Shown piece after piece: positions 1-6,266 of a stretch of 6,468 bases of DNA (within the stretch, counting starts at the first letter, position 1; every line of letters begins with the position of its first letter). Made by a program: the position numbers and the translations under genes. The DNA is taken from contig JAQVDG010000124.1 of NCBI GenBank assembly GCA_028698395.1, forward strand, positions 1 to 6,468, written 5' to 3'. The DNA is from Weeksellaceae bacterium. Lineage in GTDB: Bacteria; Bacteroidota; Bacteroidia; Flavobacteriales; Weeksellaceae. Below the pieces are notes generated by a model, which was given only the letters and a program-made list of their open reading frames with translations, searched no databases and was not told where the DNA came from.

Positions 1-32
1 CTAAAATAAAAAGAAGTAAAAATATTTGTATT

Positions 33-42
33 TACGAATGTT
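33..42 (+). promoter_or_regulatory. Isolated copy of the TACGAATGTT motif
   Basis: TACGAATGTT here is identical to the core of the direct repeat found on the minus strand at 6369-6378 and 6393-6402. It may be a further binding site for the same regulator or part of a border sequence. No gene next to it is visible. Confidence 0.3.
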
Positions 43-52
43 TTGTTTTAAG

Positions 53-80
53 TGTCCCCTTTTATTAGGACAGTTTTTTT
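53..80 (+). terminator. Weak plus-strand terminator-like hairpin
   Basis: TGTCC (53-57) pairs with GGACA (68-72) around a 10-base loop, followed after one G by seven T (74-80). The stem is short, so it would be weak alone. The same sequence could instead be a transposon end (see findings). Confidence 0.3.
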
Positions 81-112
81 AATTTGTTAATATTTTATTT
101 TTCAAAGAACTT

Positions 113-146
113 AAATCTTTAACTTTGCAAAGTTAAAGATTTTTTT
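113..146 (+). terminator. Strong intrinsic terminator, plus strand
   Basis: A 30-bp perfect palindrome covers 113-142; its left half is AAATCTTTAACTTTG. A run of seven T (140-146) overlaps its end, the layout of an intrinsic terminator for a plus-strand transcript entering from beyond the left edge. On the minus strand the hairpin lacks a T-tail, so it would stop TIR transcripts less well. No CDS is visible in 1-229. Confidence 0.7.
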
Positions 147-229
147 GAAACTTTCAAGTGTTTTACACAATTTTTTTAAATAATTTTTCAGGTGTTTGAT
201 AATCAAGTGATTGGTGTTTCCTTTCGCAA

Positions 230-361
230 TTATAACGGTCCGCAGCTACCCGAAGGTGGCGATTTCGAAGCACTTCACTTTCAGTAAAGCAGAAACTGTG
301 ATAGAAGCACAAAGCTCTAAGTTAGCACATCAGCCCGCCTGACGCAAAACCCGTGTTACAA
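230..361 (-). repeat. attC-like structured intergenic element downstream of the TIR gene
   Basis: This is a non-coding stretch of about 132 bases, richer in GC than its surroundings. On the minus strand it runs from TTGTAAC (361-355) to GTTATAA (236-230). Its ends pair only weakly (TAACGG against CCGTGTTA), and the interior has several short inverted segments. Its length falls in the range of integron attC sites. From memory, very similar sequences recur between genes in many Bacteroidota genomes; that recollection is unverified here. It could equally be a dispersed intergenic repeat with no recombination role. Confidence 0.5.
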
Positions 362-369
362 GCAGGTTT
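355..369 (+). repeat. Left arm of 15-bp inverted repeat bracketing the TIR gene
   Basis: GTTACAAGCAGGTTT here matches the reverse complement of 1384-1398 with one mismatch. The arm ends 2 bases short of the TIR stop codon. Confidence 0.75.
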
Positions 370-371
370 TT

Positions 372-1370
372 TCATTCTTCAATAATTGGTCTTACAAATT
401 CTATTAAGGAAACCCGCCCTTGAATGTCTTTTACTGTCACTTGCATAATCATACCATCACAATCTTCTAAGTCCATAGGAACATTTATTTTAAATGTCGC
501 TGGTTGCAAAAGTCCACCATTAATTGCAATATTGTCTGCGTATAAGTAAGTCCTGTTGGATGTGTCTAAAATTGGATTTAGTCGACCTTTTAGTCCTGGT
601 ATATATCCTGTGCTATTACAAATTACCGAACCAATATTTTCTGACGAATGAACTGAAATTTCAAAATCATTTTCAGGGTCAATTTTTTCAACTATATATG
701 CGGGATAGTTAGCATTGGCAAAATAGAGCTTATAATTTCTTCTTGTGTTGATTACAAATGTTGCTTTACCTTCATTATTTGTCTTGTTGTTAAGGTGTGT
801 ATCATTATCAGCGATTAAAAATAGGTCAGCACCAATAAATGGTTCTCCTTTTTCATTCTTTACTGTAATAGAAAAACTACTCGGGTCGATTTTTGGAATT
901 TTGATAAGCGGTGATAGGCTTTTCCTAACTTGCTCACTAGGAATTGTCCGACCGCTTAAAACAAGTTTTTTGAAAATGACTTCACAAAAGTCACTAGGGC
1001 TTTTGTCATTTAATGGTATATAACCTATTGTTGGAAGTAAACCCGGAATTTCTGTTTCGTCAAATCTTGCAGGTAATATATATTCTTGGTTCTCTTGAAA
1101 TGCTCGGCTCTGCATCGCCTGTCTTTCGTAGTTTGTCCACAACTTTTTATTATAGTTGTCAGACACAAACATAATTGTATAAAGTGCTTTATTTCTGTAA
1201 ATGTCACTCAAATAGTCATAAAGGTTTTTGCCCCATAAATTAGCTTCTTCAAATTTGTCATAAAAAACACTTATTCCTTTGGATTTCAGAATATGTGCTA
1301 CTTGGTCGACATAATTTCTGTCTTCTCCTGCGAAAGATAATGCAATATCAAATTCTACTTGTCGTGTCAT
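372..1370 (-). CDS. TIR-domain protein with beta-rich C-terminal half, candidate antiphage effector
   Basis: This 332-residue protein begins with a bacterial TIR domain (about residues 6-140). Visible landmarks are FDIALSFAGEDR (7-18, first beta strand and following loop), GISVFYDKFEE (32-42), IMFVSDNY (66-73) and LWTNYERQA (77-85). Glu82, four residues after Trp78, sits where the catalytic glutamate of NAD-hydrolysing TIR domains usually lies. ARFDETEIPGLLPTIGYI (101-118) closes the domain. Residues about 166-245 resemble a carboxypeptidase-regulatory/Ig-like beta fold (ITVKNEKGEPFIGADLFL, then NNEGKATFVI). Residues about 246-332 are another beta-rich segment, containing GYIPGLKGRLNP, which I cannot name. 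There is no signal peptide or membrane segment, so it should be cytoplasmic. Bacterial TIR domains commonly cleave NAD+ or make cyclic ADP-ribose-type signals; activity here is inferred. No Shine-Dalgarno sequence precedes the ATG at 1370. The gene fills a cassette-like unit downstream of the RM operon. The TIR call is firm; the role is not. Confidence 0.9.
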   Translation of the reverse strand: MTRQVEFDIALSFAGEDRNYVDQVAHILKSKGISVFYDKFEEANLWGKNLYDYLSDIYRNKALYTIMFVSDNYNKKLWTNYERQAMQSRAFQENQEYILPARFDETEIPGLLPTIGYIPLNDKSPSDFCEVIFKKLVLSGRTIPSEQVRKSLSPLIKIPKIDPSSFSITVKNEKGEPFIGADLFLIADNDTHLNNKTNNEGKATFVINTRRNYKLYFANANYPAYIVEKIDPENDFEISVHSSENIGSVICNSTGYIPGLKGRLNPILDTSNRTYLYADNIAINGGLLQPATFKINVPMDLEDCDGMIMQVTVKDIQGRVSLIEFVRPIIEE

Positions 1371-1380
1371 TTAGTGTCAT
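1348..1380 (-). other. Ten-codon upstream open frame overlapping the TIR start
   Basis: A 9-bp sequence, AAATGACAC on the minus strand, is duplicated with a 10-base period (1364-1372 and 1374-1382), giving a second ATG at 1380 ten bases upstream of the TIR start and out of frame. It opens a 10-residue frame (MTLNDTTSRI) ending inside the TIR CDS. It may be accidental, or could lower TIR translation. The TIR start at 1370 is preferred because only that frame encodes the TIR domain. Confidence 0.35.
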
Positions 1381-1383
1381 TTT

Positions 1384-1398
1384 AAACTTGCTTGTAAC
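1384..1398 (-). repeat. Right arm of 15-bp inverted repeat bracketing the TIR gene
   Basis: On the minus strand this reads GTTACAAGCAAGTTT, identical to 355-369 except at one base. The arm lies 13 bases before the TIR ATG, so the two arms enclose little more than the CDS. Confidence 0.75.
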
Positions 1399-1491
1399 GG
1401 TCTGCGTGTAGCCGAAGTTGCCGGAGCGTACTCGCGGAGGCAATTTGGGAGAGGGCGGTACTCCGCCCGAACCGGCTACACGCTGTTAGGC
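1392..1491 (-). repeat. attC-like multi-branched palindromic element upstream of the TIR gene
   Basis: About 100 bases fold as a three-way structure. The outer stem is GCGTGTAGCCG (1404-1414) with CGGCTACACGC (1473-1483), 11 bp and perfect. Inside are TTGCC (1418-1422) with GGCAA (1439-1443), and a perfect GGGCGG (1453-1458) / CCGCCC (1463-1468) hairpin with loop TACT. Read on the minus strand it starts with GCCTAAC (1491-1485), which fits the RYYYAAC core of attC sites, and ends with GTTACAA (1398-1392), which fits only the GTT part of GTTRRRY. It separates mod from the TIR gene and may also act as a transcript-end structure. Confidence 0.6.
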
Positions 1492-1495
1492 GATG

Positions 1496-1539
1496 AACCG
1501 CGCCATTCTCAGCATAAGTCATTTCTTAATCCCGCCCCC
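1496..1539 (+). repeat. Left copy of the modular inverted repeat flanking the RM operon
   Basis: AACCGCGCCA (1496-1505), a 15-base spacer, then ATTTCTTAATCCCGCCCCC (1521-1539). Both blocks recur exactly, in the same order but on the other strand, at 6333-6324 and 6285-6267 beyond the start of res. The two copies point inward toward the operon. Confidence 0.8.
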
Positions 1540-1543
1540 TCTT

Positions 1544-1572
1544 CCGCCGTAGCACAGGACGTGCGGAGGCGG
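1544..1572. repeat. GC-rich hairpin just after mod
   Basis: CCGCC (1544-1548) pairs with GGCGG (1568-1572) and GCAC (1552-1555) with GTGC (1561-1564), with a 3/3 internal loop and a 5-base apical loop. It begins 4 bases after the mod stop in the direction of transcription. It has no T-run, so it could protect the mRNA 3' end rather than act as a classical terminator. It occupies the same position relative to its repeat block as the hairpin at 6241-6262. Confidence 0.6.
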
Positions 1573-1576
1573 ATTC

Positions 1577-3385
1577 TTATTTAATCTCTTCACTATCAAT
1601 TATTATTTCGTCCCCCGCAATATTTCTTATTTTTATTTTGAATTTATCAGTATCAAGAGTATAAACACCTTTTATCTTTTCCTTGATTCCTGCCTTGTCT
1701 TCCAACTCAGGATTGCTTTTCCATACTTTTTGTAAAGTCGTATCAAACTGTACAGCCTCTATCAGTTCAAGTCCGTTACTGCTGATTTTTACCGCTTTTG
1801 ATAAATCCTGTTCCAATGTGCCTTTTTTGGTTTTCTTGGTATTATAGTCATCAATCTTGTTTTTCAAGTAAGGGCTGAAAAACTTTTTAATTTCAACTTT
1901 ATATTTATTGCCTTGTTTTGAGATTTTTATATCCGCATTGTCGGGTGTAAACAAGGCGTCTCTTTTTTCTCCGAGTAAATCGTCAAGAGAAACCAGTTTT
2001 ACTTTTAATTCTGTTTTGGCTGTTTTATTGAGCTGTTTGTTCAGGTAGTTCTGGTCGATTTCAAGGTCTTTATGAGCATAAATGATAATGACTTCATTCG
2101 CCTTGTTTGTTGTATCTTCCAGCTTATAGATTTCTTCAAGGTAAACATCAAGCAGTTCTTTGGTCAGTTTATCGTGAATACCTGAAAATTTTACAGGTGA
2201 GTATGTTCCTTTAGGTTGAGCAATACCACCGTCCCAAAAATCATTTAGGTTTAAATCCGTTCTTGACTTAAAACCGTCAATAATACTGAATATTTTTGCG
2301 GTTGTTTGTGCTGGGTTACGGAATAATCGTAAACCATCCTGAATTTTCAAAACATCAAAACTTGCTCCAGCTTTGACAAGGCGGTCTCTTGTCGTTTGAA
2401 GTGCATTTATGCCAATGTCGCAGGAAATAAATTTTCTATTTAAGTCGTTTGCAACTTTGGCAGTAGTACCAGAACCGGAGAAGAAATCAGCGACTATCAT
2501 TCCTGAATCGGATGAAGCTTTTATTATTCTTTCAAGAAGTGCTTCAGGTTTTTGGGTTGAATAATTAGCATTTTCTAAAGCATTTCCTTGTATTGGATTA
2601 ACATCACTCCAAACATCTCCTGGGTTTTTACCGTTTTCCTCCATTTTTTCAACGTCCACATCATATCGAGCTTCGCCTCGTTTGGCTCTTGCAATAGTCT
2701 CAGGATTATATTCTACACCAATATCTGTGCGGTTAAAAATGTAATCTTCAGCTTTTGAATATAGAAATACTGTATTATGCTTTCGTCCAAAAGAAGTATT
2801 GTTGCTTGCACCCATAAAATAATGCCAGATTATTTCATTTATGAAATTTTCTTCACCAAAAACCTCATCAAGAAGAATTTTTACATAATGCCCAATGTGC
2901 CAATCAAGATGAACATAAATACACCCCGTTTCACTCATTACATCTTTAATTGCTAATAGTCTTTCGTACAACCAATTAAGATAATCTTCTTTCTGCCATA
3001 TATCGCCATACATTACCTCTTCACCGATTGTATTATCATCCGCATCTATTTCAGATTTACCTCCATTACGCAGATATAGCTTCTTGGCATAATTCGCACC
3101 ACTCGCAAATGGTGGGTCAATATATACAAGGTCAACCTTGATATTCTGTTGTTTTAGATAAGCGCAAGCTGAAAGGCAATCGCCTTGAATAAGTAAGTTT
3201 TGAAAATCAGAATTAAGGTCTGTTTCTTTATCAAACAAAGACTGCTCTTTAGCTTTTGTGTTCCTTACTTCTTCAATCAACTCGGTTTCAAACACATCAA
3301 TCTTGTCTGGAAAACGTCTACCCTGAAAATTGAGTAGCGCCTGTCCTTTTGCTGGTGTGATATTGTACTGTTTCGGTGTTTTCAT
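1577..3385 (-). CDS. mod: Type III restriction-modification methyltransferase subunit (adenine-N6, beta class)
   Basis: This 602-residue protein should transfer a methyl group from S-adenosylmethionine to the N6 of adenine in a short asymmetric site, and provide site recognition for the Res partner. The catalytic motif IV is DPPF (90-93, in VDLVYIDPPFASG). The SAM-binding motif I, DFFSGSGTT (300-308), comes later in the chain. STQKPEALLERI (276-287) is motif X just before it. Motif IV before motif I defines the beta class used by type III Mod proteins. VHLDWHIGHYVKILLDEVFG (158-177) is also typical. The target-recognition region probably lies between about 185 and 275. Residues 350-602 form a C-terminal region likely to contact Res. 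DPPF instead of DPPY is a tolerated variant. The start at 3385 has a good ribosome site and lies 2 bases after the res stop (TAACTATG), indicating coupled translation. I see no repeat tract of the kind that makes some mod genes phase-variable. Confidence 0.93.
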   Translation of the reverse strand: MKTPKQYNITPAKGQALLNFQGRRFPDKIDVFETELIEEVRNTKAKEQSLFDKETDLNSDFQNLLIQGDCLSACAYLKQQNIKVDLVYIDPPFASGANYAKKLYLRNGGKSEIDADDNTIGEEVMYGDIWQKEDYLNWLYERLLAIKDVMSETGCIYVHLDWHIGHYVKILLDEVFGEENFINEIIWHYFMGASNNTSFGRKHNTVFLYSKAEDYIFNRTDIGVEYNPETIARAKRGEARYDVDVEKMEENGKNPGDVWSDVNPIQGNALENANYSTQKPEALLERIIKASSDSGMIVADFFSGSGTTAKVANDLNRKFISCDIGINALQTTRDRLVKAGASFDVLKIQDGLRLFRNPAQTTAKIFSIIDGFKSRTDLNLNDFWDGGIAQPKGTYSPVKFSGIHDKLTKELLDVYLEEIYKLEDTTNKANEVIIIYAHKDLEIDQNYLNKQLNKTAKTELKVKLVSLDDLLGEKRDALFTPDNADIKISKQGNKYKVEIKKFFSPYLKNKIDDYNTKKTKKGTLEQDLSKAVKISSNGLELIEAVQFDTTLQKVWKSNPELEDKAGIKEKIKGVYTLDTDKFKIKIRNIAGDEIIIDSEEIK

Positions 3386-3387
3386 AG

Positions 3388-6213
3388 TTAAAATTCCTTC
3401 AATATTTGCTTTAAAGTATCAAGGTGTTTAGTAAAATCATTTTCTCCTTCATCTACAAAGCAGTGATAGCTGAAATGATTGTTATGTTTTAAAAACTCAT
3501 TTTTCACAAACTTTTCCTTGGCCCTGAACTCATCGTTGTAATAGGGCTTGCCTTTGGTCTCAATGATGATTGCTTTTTCAATGGGTATTGTCTGCCCCTT
3601 TTGGTATTTCTTATTCTCTTTTCTTCGTAAAATCAAAAAGTCAGGTGTATATCTGCCTCTCGGTGTTTGTATCCAGAAGGATTGCAGCCGTTCATCCTTG
3701 TAGCCGTTGAAATAAACCTCAAGACTTTTCAGTTCGCTTAATTTCAACATTTCGGCAAGGGCATTCTGCTCAAATTCGCTGTCCATTTTATAGGGAATAT
3801 AGTTATAGCTTATGTCCTGCGGATCGCTGTTGGTATCTTCTCCAAAAAAATCATCTTCCATGTATTCGGGATGTTTGCCATACCCTCTATTTCCCTGATA
3901 ATCACGCTGGGATATTTTAGGCATAAACTTATAGGTTACGCCTTTTGGAGAAACAAAGCTCATCTCATTGTTAGTGCCTTCCCACTCAAGAAGCTCAATC
4001 TCGGTTTCCTGCTCTATGATCTCTTTTGTGTATTCAACTCTATCCATAAAAGAAGAAGCAATCATGCGGTTTATATCGCTTATATCAAGATTAGGGTTTA
4101 ATACCACCCACTCAAGTTCTTTCTCAATGCTCTTATGAATAGCGGATAGTTCATCCGTAAAACCATCAGATAATTCGGTTTCAGTAAATAATCCATAAGT
4201 GGCGGAAGTGAGTTTGTATATAAAATCTTCAAATGAGAAAAGAGCTGTGCTGTCTGCCTTTACATCGGCAACCGCCACTTCACCTGTCAGTCCACTTTTC
4301 CCGATACTGCCGGAAACAATTCTTTTATCATAATCGAATGACTTCTTAATGCTCGCAAAATTAAAAGCGGAAAGTTCCTTTTTGATTTCAGGGGAAGTCT
4401 TTTTGACAATCTTGTATTTGGTGTCAATCTGCTTGTATTTAAGCCTGCCGAGTTTCGGCTTTCTAACCTGAACCTCTATAGTCTGCTCTTTTTTCTCCGT
4501 CAGGTCGGTAATCGAAAGCTGGTAGTTCTCTTTGAGTTCTTTATCAAGTGTTTCATAATTGTCGCTTGAAAGGTAAATTAAGGCATTTTCCTGTGTGGCA
4601 TCCGTTACTTCCCGCAGACATCGGCAGGTGGTTTGAAGCACAAAGTTTTTGGTTGTTTTTTGGCGAGGCAATACAACGGAAGTTAAACTTCTGCAATCCC
4701 ATCCCTCTGTACCAACAGCCACAAGCAGGATGACACGCTTTTTTGAATACGGCTTGTCAAGGTTGTTGAATATAGCAAGGTTTTCTTTCGGCAGTTCGTA
4801 TTGTTTGTTCTTCTTGTCTACACCTGAATAGTATCTGAAAATCTCGTTTTCTTTGCCTTTGCGGTTCTTCTGATACCATTTCTGGATTACAGGAAGAATA
4901 TCGTCGTTTAATTTTTTAATTGAAGGACAGTAAAAAGCCATCTTGCTTTTGGTTCCATTTTTGTATTCTATGTCATAATTGGAGAAAAAGTCAGAAAGTG
5001 CTTGTTCAATAAATACGCTTTCTTTCACCCTTGCTTTTCTAATGTCCGGTTTTTTTAGAAACCTGCCAATGCCGATATTAAGCGGATAATTGTAAACAAT
5101 ATCCTGTATCTGGTTCAGGGTAATATTTTTTCCTTCAACTTCGATTTTTGTTTTGACATACGGTGTGCCCGACAAACCGATAACAGAATTAACATTGCCG
5201 TGCTGGTTTAAAATGCTTACAGCCTGTCTTAGTTTTTTCTCGCCGTTACCTGTTGAACCGTAAGAGTGATGAACTTCATCAAGAATAACTGTTAAATTTG
5301 GTATTTGAGATAATGCTTCTCGCAATTCGTTAGTTTTCTTTAGTTCTGAAGCAATTTTCACATCATAAAAAGCACTATCAGGGTCAATGTATATTTCATC
5401 CTGTGCATCATATTTTTCAAGCACAACCTTTTCTGCATTGGTAATAAAAACCATCCCGAAGTCTTTTGTTTGCTTAATTCTATTTACTTTTTCAAGATTT
5501 GGATTGTTGCCATGCAGTTTGTCTTTTCTTTTTGAACTTAAGCTATCCAATATCTCAATAGTGATTATCTGCTTTAATTTATCAGCTTCTTCTTTTGGTA
5601 ATATCCATTCAGGGTTAAAGTCTTTTATGGTTCTTAATGAAGGAAGTATGGCAGTCTTTGAAGCCTGTGGTGCAAATACAACAAAGTTATGGGCAAATCG
5701 TTTATCTTTTTTAAAAAGGGTAGCAAAGTACAAATCTAAGTAGATAAAACAAGCCATTAGAAATGTTTTTCCAGCACCCATTGGAAGACTGTAAAGGTAG
5801 TTGGAATAATCAAAATTATGTAATAATTCATCAAGTAGATTATTCCAGTCAATCGTGCTTCCAGAAGGATCACTAACCAACTTTTTTTGAAGGTTATTTA
5901 AGTCATTGTCTAAAAAAAACTGGTTTAGAAATTGTGTTACAAAATTTCCTCTGAATGTATGATAATTATCATAATCTTGAGCTATGACATCATCATATAA
6001 AAGTCCTTCTCGAACCATATCTGAAAGTCTTTTGTTTTCAGCGGCAAACTTTATCCATAAATAAGTTTCAATGGCTTCTTTTTGCGGTGGACGAAGCATT
6101 CCTGTTTTTTCAATATGTTCTAAGGTATTATTAATCAGAGATTGGTTGCTTTCTTTCTCTAATTTCACCCAAGTTTCCGTTTTACTTCTTATTAAACTAT
6201 AAATTGTATTCAT
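3388..6213 (-). CDS. res: Type III restriction enzyme Res subunit (SF2 helicase/translocase plus PD-(D/E)XK nuclease)
   Basis: This 941-residue protein should use ATP to move or switch along DNA from an unmodified site and then cut it. SF2 motifs appear in order: Walker A PMGAGKT (144-150), DEVHH (312-316), SGTP (348-351), VGTEGWDC (500-507) and QTTCRCLRE (527-535). The C-terminus carries a complete PD-(D/E)XK nuclease: helix SEFEQNAL (812-819), Asp858 in YTPDF, then Glu885 and Lys887 in IIIETKGK. All key residues are present, so the gene looks functional. About 140 residues precede Walker A, which seems long for a Res protein. The gene is first in the operon, ahead of mod, the reverse of the classical order. 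GC content is uneven: about 33% over 5341-5700 but about 44% over 4441-4800, counted by hand. A free-standing helicase-nuclease is a less likely alternative because mod follows directly. Confidence 0.92.
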   Translation of the reverse strand: MNTIYSLIRSKTETWVKLEKESNQSLINNTLEHIEKTGMLRPPQKEAIETYLWIKFAAENKRLSDMVREGLLYDDVIAQDYDNYHTFRGNFVTQFLNQFFLDNDLNNLQKKLVSDPSGSTIDWNNLLDELLHNFDYSNYLYSLPMGAGKTFLMACFIYLDLYFATLFKKDKRFAHNFVVFAPQASKTAILPSLRTIKDFNPEWILPKEEADKLKQIITIEILDSLSSKRKDKLHGNNPNLEKVNRIKQTKDFGMVFITNAEKVVLEKYDAQDEIYIDPDSAFYDVKIASELKKTNELREALSQIPNLTVILDEVHHSYGSTGNGEKKLRQAVSILNQHGNVNSVIGLSGTPYVKTKIEVEGKNITLNQIQDIVYNYPLNIGIGRFLKKPDIRKARVKESVFIEQALSDFFSNYDIEYKNGTKSKMAFYCPSIKKLNDDILPVIQKWYQKNRKGKENEIFRYYSGVDKKNKQYELPKENLAIFNNLDKPYSKKRVILLVAVGTEGWDCRSLTSVVLPRQKTTKNFVLQTTCRCLREVTDATQENALIYLSSDNYETLDKELKENYQLSITDLTEKKEQTIEVQVRKPKLGRLKYKQIDTKYKIVKKTSPEIKKELSAFNFASIKKSFDYDKRIVSGSIGKSGLTGEVAVADVKADSTALFSFEDFIYKLTSATYGLFTETELSDGFTDELSAIHKSIEKELEWVVLNPNLDISDINRMIASSFMDRVEYTKEIIEQETEIELLEWEGTNNEMSFVSPKGVTYKFMPKISQRDYQGNRGYGKHPEYMEDDFFGEDTNSDPQDISYNYIPYKMDSEFEQNALAEMLKLSELKSLEVYFNGYKDERLQSFWIQTPRGRYTPDFLILRRKENKKYQKGQTIPIEKAIIIETKGKPYYNDEFRAKEKFVKNEFLKHNNHFSYHCFVDEGENDFTKHLDTLKQILKEF
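3394..3400 (-). promoter_or_regulatory. Ribosome binding site of mod, inside the end of res
   Basis: GAAGGAA on the minus strand ends 8 bases before the mod ATG at 3385 and lies within the last codons of res. With the two-base res-mod gap it supports translational coupling and fixes the mod start. Confidence 0.6.
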
Positions 6214-6216
6214 TTC

Positions 6217-6222
6217 TTTCCT
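6217..6222 (-). promoter_or_regulatory. Weak ribosome binding site of res
   Basis: AGGAAA on the minus strand lies 3 bases before the ATG at 6213. The spacing is short, so it is only modest support; start regions in this phylum often lack a Shine-Dalgarno sequence. Confidence 0.35.
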
Positions 6223-6240
6223 ATTCTTTTATCTTCAATT

Positions 6241-6262
6241 CGCCCGCCATGGACGGCGGGCG
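6241..6262. repeat. GC-rich hairpin in the leader of res
   Basis: Arms CGCCCGCC (6241-6248) and GGCGGGCG (6255-6262) pair perfectly around ATGGAC. The hairpin lies 27 bases upstream of the res start and would be in the 5' leader if transcription starts near 6353. It could be part of the flanking repeat or a leader structure affecting res expression. Confidence 0.65.
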
Positions 6263-6266
6263 TCTT

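Larger units (their letters stand above)
236..1397 (-). mobile_element. Putative single-gene cassette carrying the TIR gene
   Basis: If the two palindromic elements flanking the TIR gene act like integron attC sites, the mobile unit would run, on the minus strand, from the TTACAAGC after G1398 to the G at 236: about 1162 bases, one gene, no promoter of its own visible. Two features fit the cassette model. The CDS starts only 27 bases from the boundary and ends close to the other structured element. The start sequence GTTACAAGC is perfectly complementary to GCTTGTAAC just after the gene, as expected when both come from one circularised attC. Against it, the cores are GTTACAA and GTTATAA rather than GTTRRRY, and no integrase is in the window. 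The boundaries are inferred. Confidence 0.45.

Noticed and set aside
3..68. Plus-strand frame open from the left edge to TAG at 66-68, as the tail of an upstream gene
   Set aside because: The translation is short and low in complexity, and the region overlaps motif and hairpin sequences; there is not enough to call a partial gene.
524..1207. Small open frames overlapping the TIR gene (524-712 and 745-1023 plus strand; 1025-1207 minus strand in another frame)
   Set aside because: They lie inside the TIR CDS, have no recognisable domain or start signal, and read as shadows of a well-supported gene.
372..1370. Thoeris, CBASS or short-Ago TIR system
   Set aside because: No ThsA, cyclase or Argonaute partner gene is present; the TIR protein stands alone beside a type III RM operon.
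230..1491. A standard class of mobile integron with IntI
   Set aside because: There is no integrase or attI in the window and the R' cores do not fit GTTRRRY, so only attC-like is claimed.
1544..1572. Hairpin after mod as a classical Rho-independent terminator
   Set aside because: No T-run follows on the minus strand; the next bases are G/C rich. It is listed only as a hairpin.
3871..5743. Plus-strand open frames inside res (for example 3871-4101, 4548-4733, 5387-5743)
   Set aside because: They are antisense to an intact helicase-nuclease frame and their translations resemble no protein family I know.
5912..5919. A8 tract in res as a phase-variation switch
   Set aside because: The reading frame is intact and single A7-A8 runs are expected in AT-rich DNA; there are no longer or repeated-unit tracts.
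1577..6213. BREX, DISARM or type I RM assignment
   Set aside because: There is no PglZ, BrxC or HsdS-like gene. Only two subunits occur, with type III Mod motif order and a Res-type helicase-nuclease.
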